Below, piece by piece: positions 49,698 to 57,535 of a stretch of DNA of 64,000 bases. The notes below the pieces were generated by a model. It did not search any database. It worked only from the letters and a program-made list of their open reading frames with translations, and was not told the DNA's origin. The translations under genes were made by a program, and so were the position numbers. Every line of letters starts with the position of its first letter. Within the stretch, counting starts at the first letter, position 1. The stretch is from Streptomyces sp. 11x1. GTDB taxonomy: Bacteria > Actinomycetota > Actinomycetes > Streptomycetales > Streptomycetaceae. The DNA lies in assembly GCF_032598905.1 (NCBI RefSeq), contig NZ_CP122458.1, positions 868,001-932,000 of the forward strand. Direction: 5' to 3'.

Positions 49698-51845
49698 ATG
49701 TCCGACGTCCACGCGTCAGGAGCGCGGACGACCGTCGAGACGGGACGCGTCGGCCATCCGCTGCTGTCGCTGGCGCTGGCCGCGATGATGGACGACGTCC
49801 AGGCCCACTCCGGCGCCGTGTATCTGCTGACGCCGGACGAGCCGGTCCTGGAGATGGCCGTGATGGCGGGGTTGCCGAGATCGTTCGCCGCGCCCTGGGA
49901 ACGGGTGGGACTCAACTCACCGGTCCCGGTCTCCGAGGCCGTACGGGGACGGCGGCTGGTGTGGGTCAACGGCGAGGAACAGATGGCCCGCCGCTATCCC
50001 CGGATCGCCGTGGTCCTGCCCTACCCGTTCGCCCTGGCCGCCCTGCCGGTGGCGACCCGCGACACCACCTACGGCGCGGTCTTCCTGACCTGGCCCGGCT
50101 CCCACCCGCCCGAACTCAGCGAGCGCGAGCGGGAGCAGCTGACCTCGGCCTGCGACCGGCTCGCGATGCGGCTGCGGCGCGCCGAGGAGGAGGGCCGCCC
50201 GGTGCGGCCGGAGCCGGACCTGTCTGCGCCGTCGACGACCACGGTCGCGGGGACGCTCGGCACGGTGGAGGCGGCGCGGATGGTGGCGCGGCTGCCGTAC
50301 GGGATGTGCGCGCTCGATCTGCACGGGCGGATCACCTTCGCCAACGCGGCCACCGCCGAACTGCTCGGCATCCCGGTGAGCGGCCTGCTGGGCACCCAGC
50401 TGTGGGCGTCCGTGCCGTGGCTCAACGATCCCGCGTACGAGGACCGGTACCGGGCGGCCCTGATGAGCCAGCACGTGACGTCGTTCGTGGCGCTGAGGCC
50501 GCCGAGCGACTGGCTGTCCTTCCGGCTGTATCCGGGGACCAACGGGCTGAGCGTACGGATCTCCCGGGCCCGGGCGGTCGCCGAGCCCGAGCACGCGACG
50601 CGGGAGGAGGACCACGGACCGGGCCGGCTGGTGACCATCCACCACGTGCTGGCGCTGGCGAGCGCGCTCACCGAGGCGGTCGGGGTGCAGGACGTGGTGG
50701 AGCTGGTGGCCGACGAGATCGCTCCGGCCATCGGCAGCCAGGCCCTGGTGATGCTCGGCTCACGCGCCGGGCGCCTGCATGTGCTCGGGCACCGCGGCTA
50801 CGCCGACCCGCAGCTCGTGGAGCGTTTCGACGGGATGCCGCTCACCGCGGCGATGCCCGGGGCACACGCCCTGGCCACCGGGGTGCCCGCGTTCTTCGAG
50901 TCCCGGCAACAGCTGGAGCACCTGTATCCGCTGCGGAAGGAGACCCCGGACGGGCTGGGCGCCTGGGCGTACATCCCGCTGATCGCCTCGGGGCGGCCGG
51001 TGGGCACCTGGGTCCTCGGGTACGCGGAGCCACATCCGTTCCCGGCCGAGGAGCGCGCGGTGCTGACCAGCCTCAGCGGCCTCATCGCCCAGGCACTGGA
51101 GCGGGCTCTGCTGTACGACGCCAAGCACCAGGTGGCGCACGGCCTCCAGAAGGCGCTGTTGCCGCACTCGCTGCCCTCCATCCCGGGCATCGAGTCTGCC
51201 TCCCGCTATCTGCCGGCCACCCGTGGCATGGACATCGGCGGCGACTTCTTCGACCTGGTCCTCTCGCACGGGAGGGCGTCGGCCGTCATCGGCGACGTAC
51301 AGGGGCACAACGTGACGGCGGCGGGGCTGATGGGGCAGATCCGTACGGCCGTGCGCGCGTACACGACCGTCGGGCAGACGCCGGAGGAGGTGATGAGCAG
51401 CACCAACCGGCTGCTGATCGACCTGGGTTCGGAACTGTTCGCCAGCTGTCTGTATCTGCGGCTGGACCCGGAGCACGGAACGGCCGTCATGACGCGGGCC
51501 GGGCATCCGCCGCCGTTGCTGCGCCGGCCGGACGGGAAGGTGCGGGTGCTCGACCTCGCGGGCGGTCCGCTGCTGGGGATCGACGCGGCGGCCACGTACC
51601 CGACGACGGAGGTGGCGCTGACGGAGGGTTCGGTGCTGGTCCTGTACACGGACGGGCTGATCGAGTCGCCGGGCGTCGACATCGAGGACGCGCTGGCGGA
51701 TCTCGGGGAGCGGCTGTCGATGACCGGGGAGCGGCCGTTGGACGCGCTGGCCGACGATCTCGTACGGGAGACCGAGGCGGCGGAGGAGCGGGCGGACGAC
51801 GTGGCGCTGCTGCTGCTCCGGGCCACGGGACGCTCCGCGGGGTGA
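49698..51845 (+). CDS. SpoIIE-family phosphatase with GAF and PAS sensors
   Basis: 715 residues; ATG with GAGGAGGT upstream. Order: GAF-like (about 25-165), PAS (about 185-290; GMCALDLHGRITFANAATAELLG), GAF (about 310-465; VQDVVELVADEIAPAIGSQA) and SpoIIE/PP2C phosphatase (about 490-710; GMDIGGDFFDLVL, ASAVIGDVQGHNVTAAGLMG, LVLYTDGLIESPG, DDVALLLLRA). Unlike the enzyme on the other side of the cluster it lacks the C-terminal ATPase domain. It dephosphorylates anti-anti-sigma factors in related systems. It is divergent from amfR. Confidence 0.92.
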   Translation: MSDVHASGARTTVETGRVGHPLLSLALAAMMDDVQAHSGAVYLLTPDEPVLEMAVMAGLPRSFAAPWERVGLNSPVPVSEAVRGRRLVWVNGEEQMARRYPRIAVVLPYPFALAALPVATRDTTYGAVFLTWPGSHPPELSEREREQLTSACDRLAMRLRRAEEEGRPVRPEPDLSAPSTTTVAGTLGTVEAARMVARLPYGMCALDLHGRITFANAATAELLGIPVSGLLGTQLWASVPWLNDPAYEDRYRAALMSQHVTSFVALRPPSDWLSFRLYPGTNGLSVRISRARAVAEPEHATREEDHGPGRLVTIHHVLALASALTEAVGVQDVVELVADEIAPAIGSQALVMLGSRAGRLHVLGHRGYADPQLVERFDGMPLTAAMPGAHALATGVPAFFESRQQLEHLYPLRKETPDGLGAWAYIPLIASGRPVGTWVLGYAEPHPFPAEERAVLTSLSGLIAQALERALLYDAKHQVAHGLQKALLPHSLPSIPGIESASRYLPATRGMDIGGDFFDLVLSHGRASAVIGDVQGHNVTAAGLMGQIRTAVRAYTTVGQTPEEVMSSTNRLLIDLGSELFASCLYLRLDPEHGTAVMTRAGHPPPLLRRPDGKVRVLDLAGGPLLGIDAAATYPTTEVALTEGSVLVLYTDGLIESPGVDIEDALADLGERLSMTGERPLDALADDLVRETEAAEERADDVALLLLRATGRSAG

Positions 51846-52052
51846 CGCCGCCCTTGTCGTGGGGTTCTTCGTCGGGTGCGGATGTGTCGTGGCGGGCGAC
51901 GAAGCGGTCCGGCCCTCCCGCCGGAGGGCCGGACCGTGCCATCTGCCGGCCGGAACCGCTGTGGGTGAGCCGGCGGATGGGTCGTGGGGCGACGGGCGGG
52001 GTCAGTGGCCGCTGATCCCCGGGCCGTCGCCCACGTATGCGGTGGCGTTCGC

Positions 52053-53456
52053 CTACTGGTGGACGCCCTGCTCGTCGACACCCTGCTCGTCGACGCCCTG
52101 GTCGCCGACACCCTGCTCGTGCTCCTGGCCCGCGCCGGCGGCGGCTTCCTCACCCGCACCGGCCTCGTCACCGGCACCGGCCGCTGCGGCGCCCTCTTCC
52201 TCGCCCGCGCCCGCGGCGCCCTCTTCCTGACCGGCACCGGCGGCGGCTCCGCCGTCTGCCTCCTCGCCGGCGCCCGCGGCGTCACCGGCACCGCCGGCGG
52301 CTTCCTCGCCGGCGCCCGCGCCGCCGTCGCCGAGGGTGGCACCCGTGGCCGCGAGGGCGGTGGTGACCGGCTGGAAGAAGGTCTCGCCACCGACGGTGCA
52401 GTCGCCGCTGCCGCCGGAGGTCAGGCCGATGGCCTGGCCGTCCTCGGTGAAGAGCGAGCCGCCGCTGTCGCCGGGCTCGGCGCAGACGTTGGTCTGGATG
52501 AGACCGGTGACGGTGCCCTCGGGGTAGTTCACCGTGGCTTCGAGGCCGGTGACCTGGCCGTCGGCGAGCCCGGTGGTGCTGCCCATGCGGAAGACCTGGA
52601 GACCGACCGCCGCCTCGCCGACCGCGTTGATGTCGACCGTCCGGCCGTTGCCGAGGTCGACCGTGCTGGCCGCCTGCGTCGCCGGGTCGTTGTAGTTGAC
52701 CAGGGCGAAGTCGCCGGCGCCGGGGAACGTGGCAGTCGCCGCGTCGACGGTGCCGATCGGCGCGCCGTTCTCCTCCTCGGACCACTCGGCCTCCGCGACA
52801 CCGCAGTGACCGGCGGTCAGGAAGGCCGGGGCGCCCTCGGCGTTGACGACGTTGAAGCCGGCCGAACAGCGGGCGCCGCCACCGAAGATGGCGTCGCCGC
52901 CCTCCAGGAAGGGCTTGAAGGTCCCGGCGGACTTCTTGATGGTCGCCATGCCGGCGCCGAGCGACTTTACCGTCGACTCGATGGTGTCCCAGTTCTCGCC
53001 CGTGACCGTGGAGTCGGCGGTGACCTGGAGCTTGTTCGTGCGGGGGTCGATCGCCCAGGCGGTGCCCGGGACGGTGGCCTCCTCCTTCAGCGTGGCCGCG
53101 CCCTTCAACAGCTCGGACCAGCTGTTCTCGACCTCACGGACCTCCGCGCCGGCCTCCTGGGCCTGGATGATCACGTTGTTGTCGTCGCCCTCGATCTGAA
53201 GGCCGTCGATGACGTTGATGATGAGGCGCTGCTCGCCCGAGTCGTAGTACGCGCCTGCGAACGCTTCACCGAGCAGGTCCTGGAGCCGGGAGGCGAGATC
53301 CGAGGCGTCACTCGCGGCGAGCGTCTTGGGGGCGGCGCCCTTGGCGTCCGTCTGCGACGCCATCGCGTTCGGCAGGACGAGGGCTGCCGCGCCGAGCGCC
53401 GCCACACCGCCTGCGGCTATGAACGCCTTGCGCTTGGTGGCTCGTTTGTGACTCAA
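52053..53456 (-). CDS. Streptogrisin-like S1 protease with Gly/Ala/Glu-rich tail
   Basis: 467 residues from a TTG placed six bases after AGGAGGT. Signal peptide about 1-34. Propeptide about 35-185, then the protease domain beginning AIFGGGARCSAGFNV. Triad: FLTAGHC, GDFALVNYND and EPGDSGGSLF. From about residue 380 comes an 85-residue tail of repeated GAGEEA/GAGDEA blocks, ending in three copies of (G)VDEQ/VHQ. There is no membrane anchor or LPxTG motif. It is a paralogue of the protease at 3134-4510 but diverges in the tail. Confidence 0.92.
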   Translation of the reverse strand: MSHKRATKRKAFIAAGGVAALGAAALVLPNAMASQTDAKGAAPKTLAASDASDLASRLQDLLGEAFAGAYYDSGEQRLIINVIDGLQIEGDDNNVIIQAQEAGAEVREVENSWSELLKGAATLKEEATVPGTAWAIDPRTNKLQVTADSTVTGENWDTIESTVKSLGAGMATIKKSAGTFKPFLEGGDAIFGGGARCSAGFNVVNAEGAPAFLTAGHCGVAEAEWSEEENGAPIGTVDAATATFPGAGDFALVNYNDPATQAASTVDLGNGRTVDINAVGEAAVGLQVFRMGSTTGLADGQVTGLEATVNYPEGTVTGLIQTNVCAEPGDSGGSLFTEDGQAIGLTSGGSGDCTVGGETFFQPVTTALAATGATLGDGGAGAGEEAAGGAGDAAGAGEEADGGAAAGAGQEEGAAGAGEEEGAAAAGAGDEAGAGEEAAAGAGQEHEQGVGDQGVDEQGVDEQGVHQ

Positions 53457-54175
53457 CTCTTGACCTCCTGGGGACGGGGTCCGTACCGCCGTCCGGCGGG
53501 TGAACTGGGGGCGCCTGGTTGCCAGTTGGTACGGATGGTTCCGAGGGGGCGTTCAACGCTCCACGGAATGATTCCGATCTTCCATTTCGCAAAGCACGCC
53601 ACGCCCCTCGTTGGCCTGCCATTTCACGACTTCCCGCCCGCGCGCCCCGTGGGGGCCTTGTTGCACCGGCGGCCCACCCCCTCCTCGGCTCCGCGTCGAC
53701 ACCGTCGGCTACCGCTCGGTGGCGGTCCGTCGACGCCGGTGATCGGGAAACCGGCTGCGGGGAATCTCCACACCGAATACTCAGCGGGGTCACGGGCGAC
53801 GGAAGTTCTGCACAGGCGCGATTCGCGTGCCGTGCCTTTGAGGCGGGACTGTCCAATTCGTTTTCCTGCAGGCAATGAAGGGCGTATGACGATCCCGCTA
53901 TCCATGTGAAGAAGTCGCCCCCAAGCCGTGCGCAAGCCTGCACCAATGAACCGTCATGGTCACCAAGTGCGCTGGTGGGAGGCCATGTTGATTGGATGTG
54001 CGCGGCGGCGATCTGCTTATATCCATCGCACCGCGGGGGCCGCCGAGCTCTCGGAGACGGAAGCAGCCAGCTCTCCGGATCGAGAAGCGGGCACCCACGT
54101 GCGCGGCCGTCGTTCTGTCCCCCAGAAGGGGGCCGCTCCCCCCTTATGAATAGCTATACGAAGGGAAGTTCCATC
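53457..54175. other. 719-base region without recognised gene, before the NHLP locus
   Basis: Frames here have poor codon bias and no domain. The 53550-53880 part is lower in GC than its surroundings and probably holds the promoter of the protease on the minus strand. At 54016-54022 TTATAT stands out as a possible -10 box for the NHLP precursor operon. A hairpin lies at 54126-54145. Confidence 0.55.
54126..54145 (+). promoter_or_regulatory. Leader hairpin upstream of the NHLP precursor
   Basis: AAGGGGG and CCCCCTT pair over seven bases with a six-base loop, about 15 bases before the ribosome site of the precursor gene. It could stabilise the mRNA or control translation. Confidence 0.5.
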
Positions 54176-54391
54176 ATGAACTCCACCCCCCAGGTTGAGA
54201 CCGCCGAGATCTCGGACGCCGCCCTCGACGCCGTCTCCGGTGGCCTCTCGGTCAACGCCGTCGGCACCGTCACCGGCCTGGTGGACGGCGTCGCCCCGGT
54301 CTCCGGCCTGGTCAACACCGCCGTCGGCACTGTCGAGGGTGTCACCGGTCTGAACACCGCCCCGGTCACCAGCCTGGTCGCCGGTCTCTGA
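54176..54391 (+). CDS. Double-glycine precursor peptide, Cys-free, with duplicated core
   Basis: 71 residues; GAAGGGAAG lies seven bases before the ATG. Leader: MNSTPQVETAEISDAALDAV followed by SGG, a classic double-glycine cleavage site (after residue 23) for C39 peptidases. Predicted mature peptide: 48 residues, no Cys, almost no charge, rich in Val, Gly, Thr and Ala. It contains two related halves, VNAVGTVTGLVDGVAPVSGL and VNTAVGTVEGVTGLNTAPVT, each with AVGTV and APV motifs. The three genes behind it encode a complete export machine. There is no modification enzyme, so the product may be unmodified. The function could be bacteriocin, surface-active or amyloid-like; unknown. Confidence 0.85.
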   Translation: MNSTPQVETAEISDAALDAVSGGLSVNAVGTVTGLVDGVAPVSGLVNTAVGTVEGVTGLNTAPVTSLVAGL

Positions 54392-54493
54392 TCGACCCCC
54401 AGTGCCGCTGAGTCCCGGAACCGCCTGACAGGTTCCGGGACTCTCGGGGTGCCCTGAAGTCCTACAAGGCTGAAGCCCTACAAGGGAAGTCCC

Positions 54494-55300
54494 GTGCAGT
54501 TCCGCCAACAGGCCCTCGCCAAGCTCCAGTCGCCCGAGGAACTCGACCTCCCGGTGCGCTTCGCCCGCCCCCAGGGCTGGCTGGTGCTGTCCGTGACGGT
54601 GGTCGCGATGGCCGCCGCCTCCGTGTGGGCCGTCACGGGTTCCGTCGCCTCCACGGTCGGCGCGCCTGCCGTCCTCACCCATGGGCAGGGCAGTTACGTG
54701 CTCCAGAGCCCGGTCGCCGGCCAGGTCACCGCCGTCCTCGCGAAGCAGGGCGAGCGGCTGCCCGCCAGGGCCCCCGTCCTCAAGGTCGCCACCGCCGACG
54801 GCGAGCAGGTCGTGCGTTCCGTCGCGGCCGGCCGGGTCTCCGCCCTCGCCGCCACGATCGGCCAGATCATCCAGACCGGTGCGAACGTCGCGGCCGTCGA
54901 GAAGGTCGCCGACGCCGACGATCCGCTCTACGCGACCGTGTACGTCCCCGCCGAGAACGCGGCCTCGATCCCGAAGGACGCCGAGGTGGACCTGACCGTG
55001 CAGTCGGCGCCCACCCAGCGCTACGGCGTGCTGCGCGGCCATGTGAAGAAGGTGGACCGCACCGCGCAGACCCCACAGTCCATCGGCGCGTTCCTCGGCG
55101 ACACCCAGCTGGGCGAGCAGTTCACCAAGAAGGGCCGGCCGGTGGCCGTCACCGTACGACTGGACCGCTCGGCGTCGACCGAGTCGGGCTACCGGTGGTC
55201 CTCGCAGGACGGGCCGCCCTTCGAGCTGACCTCCATGACCATGGCGACGGCGTCGATCCGGTTGGCCGACGAGCGTCCGATCGATTGGCTGCTCCCGTGA
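54494..55300 (+). CDS. NHLP-type HlyD-like membrane fusion protein
   Basis: 268 residues from a GTG with AAGGGAAG upstream. One N-terminal membrane segment (WLVLSVTVVAMAAASVWAVTG), then a biotinyl-lipoyl-like hairpin with LQSPVAGQVTAVLAKQGERLPARAPVLKV and VRSVAAGRVSALAATIGQII. It is shorter than typical HlyD because the coiled-coil hairpin is nearly absent, as expected in a Gram-positive with no outer membrane. It links the two ABC transporters that follow and overlaps the next gene by four bases (GTGA). Confidence 0.9.
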   Translation: MQFRQQALAKLQSPEELDLPVRFARPQGWLVLSVTVVAMAAASVWAVTGSVASTVGAPAVLTHGQGSYVLQSPVAGQVTAVLAKQGERLPARAPVLKVATADGEQVVRSVAAGRVSALAATIGQIIQTGANVAAVEKVADADDPLYATVYVPAENAASIPKDAEVDLTVQSAPTQRYGVLRGHVKKVDRTAQTPQSIGAFLGDTQLGEQFTKKGRPVAVTVRLDRSASTESGYRWSSQDGPPFELTSMTMATASIRLADERPIDWLLP

Positions 55301-57534
55301 CCGCGTCCCAGGACACCGCCCGGCCGCCCACGCGCGGCAGACGCAAGGCGGCGCCGCCGAAGCGCCCGGTGCCCAAGGGCAGGCGGAGGACCGTCCGCAC
55401 GCCGACCGTCCTGCAGATGGAGGCCGTGGAGTGCGGCGCCGCGTCCCTCGCCATGGTGCTCGGCCACTACGGACGGCACATCCCGCTGGAGGAGCTCCGC
55501 ATCGCCTGCGGCGTGTCCCGGGACGGCTCGCGCGCCAGTAACCTGCTGAAGGCGGCTCGCAGTTACGGCCTGACCGCCAAGGGCATGCAGATGGACGTGG
55601 CCGCCCTCGCCGAGGTGACGGCACCGGCGGTCCTGTTCTGGGAGTTCAACCACTACGTCGTCTACGACGGCATGGGCCGCCGCTTCGGCAGGCGGGGCGT
55701 CCACATCAACGACCCCGGCAAGGGCCGCCGGTTCGTGCCGATGGAGGACTTCGACGCCAGTTTCACCGGTGTCGTCCTCGTCATGGAGCCGGGCGACGAG
55801 TTCGAGAAGGGCGGCCGCAAGCCCGGTGTGCTCGGCGCCATGCCCGCCCGGATGCGCGGCACCTCCGGCACCCTGCCCGCCGCCGTCCTCGCCAGCCTGC
55901 TGCTGGTGGCGGTCGGCGCGGCCGTCCCCGCGCTGAGCCGCACCTACATCGACATGTTCCTGATCGGCGGCCAGACCTCCCTGCTGGGTGTGCTGTTCGC
56001 GTCCATGGGCGCGTGCGTGCTGCTGACCGTCCTGCTGACCTGGCTGCAACAGGCCAACCTGCTGCGCGGCCGGCTGATCTCCTCCACGCTCTCCAGCGCC
56101 CGCTTCCTGCGGCACCTGCTGCGTCTGCCGGTCACCTTCTTCTCGCAGCGCAGCCCCGCGGACCTCGTCCAGCGCCTCCAGTCCAACGACGCGGTCGCCG
56201 AGACCCTCGCCCGGGACCTCGCGGCGGCCGGTGTCGACGCGGTCGTGGTCGTCCTCTACGCCGTGCTCCTCTATACGTACGACCCGCAACTCACCGCCGT
56301 CGGCGTCGCGGTGGCCCTGCTGAACGTGGTGGCGATGCGGGTGGTGATCCGGCTGCGCGCGACCCGTACGGCGAAGCTGCGCGCGGACAACGCGCGGTTG
56401 ACCAACACGGCGTACACCGGGCTCCAGCTGATCGAGACGATGAAGGCGACCGGCGGCGAGGAGGGCTACTTCCGCAAGTGGGCCGGGCAGCACGCCACCA
56501 CGCTGGAGGAACAGCAGCGACTCGGGGTGCCGAGCGCCTGGCTGGGGGTCGTCGCCCCGACCCTGGCCACGCTCAACAGCGCGCTCATCCTGTGGATCGG
56601 CGGTATGCGGGCGGTCGAGGGCCATATATCCGTGGGTCTGCTGGTCGCCTTCCAGGCGCTGGTCACCCGGTTCACGGCGCCGCTCACCCGCCTCAACGGG
56701 GTGGCGGGCCGTATCCAGGACTTCGCGGCCGACGTGGCCCGGCTGAAGGACGTGGAGAACTTCCAGGCCGACCCGTTGTACGCCCGCCCGGACGCCGCCG
56801 AGTCCACGCGTCGGCTGAACGGCCACGTCGAGCTGGAGAACATCACCTTCGGCTACAGCCCCCTCGACAAGCCCCTGCTCACCGGCTTCGACCTCACCGT
56901 GGGCCCGGGGCAGCAGGTGGCGCTGGTCGGCGGCTCCGGCAGTGGCAAGTCGACGGTGTCGAGGCTGATCTCGGGCCTGTACACCCCGTGGGAGGGCGTG
57001 ATCCGCATCGACGGCCGCCGTCTGGAGGACATCCCCCGGGGTGCCCTCGCCGCCTCCGTCTCCTTCGTCGACCAGGAGGTGTTCCTCTTCGAGGGCACCG
57101 TCCGCGACAACGTGGCCCTGTGGGACCCCTCGATCCCCGACGAGGCCGTGGTGGAGGCGCTGCGCGACGCGGCCCTGTACGACGTGGTGACGCGTCGCCC
57201 GGGCGGCATCCACAGCAGGGTCGAGCAGGACGGCCGCAACTTCTCCGGTGGGCAGCGCCAACGCCTGGAGATCGCCCGTGCGTTGGTCCGCAGGCCCAGC
57301 ATCCTGGTCCTCGACGAGGTGACCAGCGCGCTGGACGCGGAGACCGAGCTGACCGTCATGGACAACCTGCGCAAGCGCGGCTGCGCCTGTGTGGTGATCG
57401 CCCACCGGCTCAGCACGGTCCGCGACAGCGACGAGATCGTGGTCCTGCAGCACGGCACGATCGTGGAGCGCGGCCGGCACGAGGAGCTGGTGGCACGCGG
57501 CGACGCGTACGCCCAGCTGGTCAGGGAGCGATGA
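55297..57534 (+). CDS. NHLP-type C39 peptidase/ABC transporter
   Basis: 745 residues. After a basic N-terminal stretch comes the C39 peptidase: catalytic Cys in VLQMEAVECGAASLAMVLG, His in WEFNHYVVYDG and Asp in HINDPGKGRRF. Then about six membrane segments and the ATPase: GGSGSGKST, signature FSGGQRQRLEIARALV, Walker B SILVLDEVTSALD, H-switch VIAHRLSTV. It removes the leader after the Gly-Gly of the adjacent precursor and exports the core. This is the first of the two ABC proteins found together in NHLP export systems. Confidence 0.95.
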   Translation: MTASQDTARPPTRGRRKAAPPKRPVPKGRRRTVRTPTVLQMEAVECGAASLAMVLGHYGRHIPLEELRIACGVSRDGSRASNLLKAARSYGLTAKGMQMDVAALAEVTAPAVLFWEFNHYVVYDGMGRRFGRRGVHINDPGKGRRFVPMEDFDASFTGVVLVMEPGDEFEKGGRKPGVLGAMPARMRGTSGTLPAAVLASLLLVAVGAAVPALSRTYIDMFLIGGQTSLLGVLFASMGACVLLTVLLTWLQQANLLRGRLISSTLSSARFLRHLLRLPVTFFSQRSPADLVQRLQSNDAVAETLARDLAAAGVDAVVVVLYAVLLYTYDPQLTAVGVAVALLNVVAMRVVIRLRATRTAKLRADNARLTNTAYTGLQLIETMKATGGEEGYFRKWAGQHATTLEEQQRLGVPSAWLGVVAPTLATLNSALILWIGGMRAVEGHISVGLLVAFQALVTRFTAPLTRLNGVAGRIQDFAADVARLKDVENFQADPLYARPDAAESTRRLNGHVELENITFGYSPLDKPLLTGFDLTVGPGQQVALVGGSGSGKSTVSRLISGLYTPWEGVIRIDGRRLEDIPRGALAASVSFVDQEVFLFEGTVRDNVALWDPSIPDEAVVEALRDAALYDVVTRRPGGIHSRVEQDGRNFSGGQRQRLEIARALVRRPSILVLDEVTSALDAETELTVMDNLRKRGCACVVIAHRLSTVRDSDEIVVLQHGTIVERGRHEELVARGDAYAQLVRER

Positions 57535-57535
57535 G

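Noticed and set aside
52037..52366. Arg/His-rich plus-strand frame opposite the protease tail
   Set aside because: It is produced by the repetitive Gly/Ala/Glu tail on the other strand and is not a DNA-binding protein.
53519..53878. 119-codon frame in the gap before the NHLP precursor
   Set aside because: There is no ribosome site, codon bias is poor for this genome and no recognisable feature is present; it was treated as non-coding.
53906..54391. Longer version of the NHLP precursor starting upstream
   Set aside because: The added part is not leader-like and crosses the hairpin; the ATG at 54176 has the correct ribosome site and a normal-length double-glycine leader.
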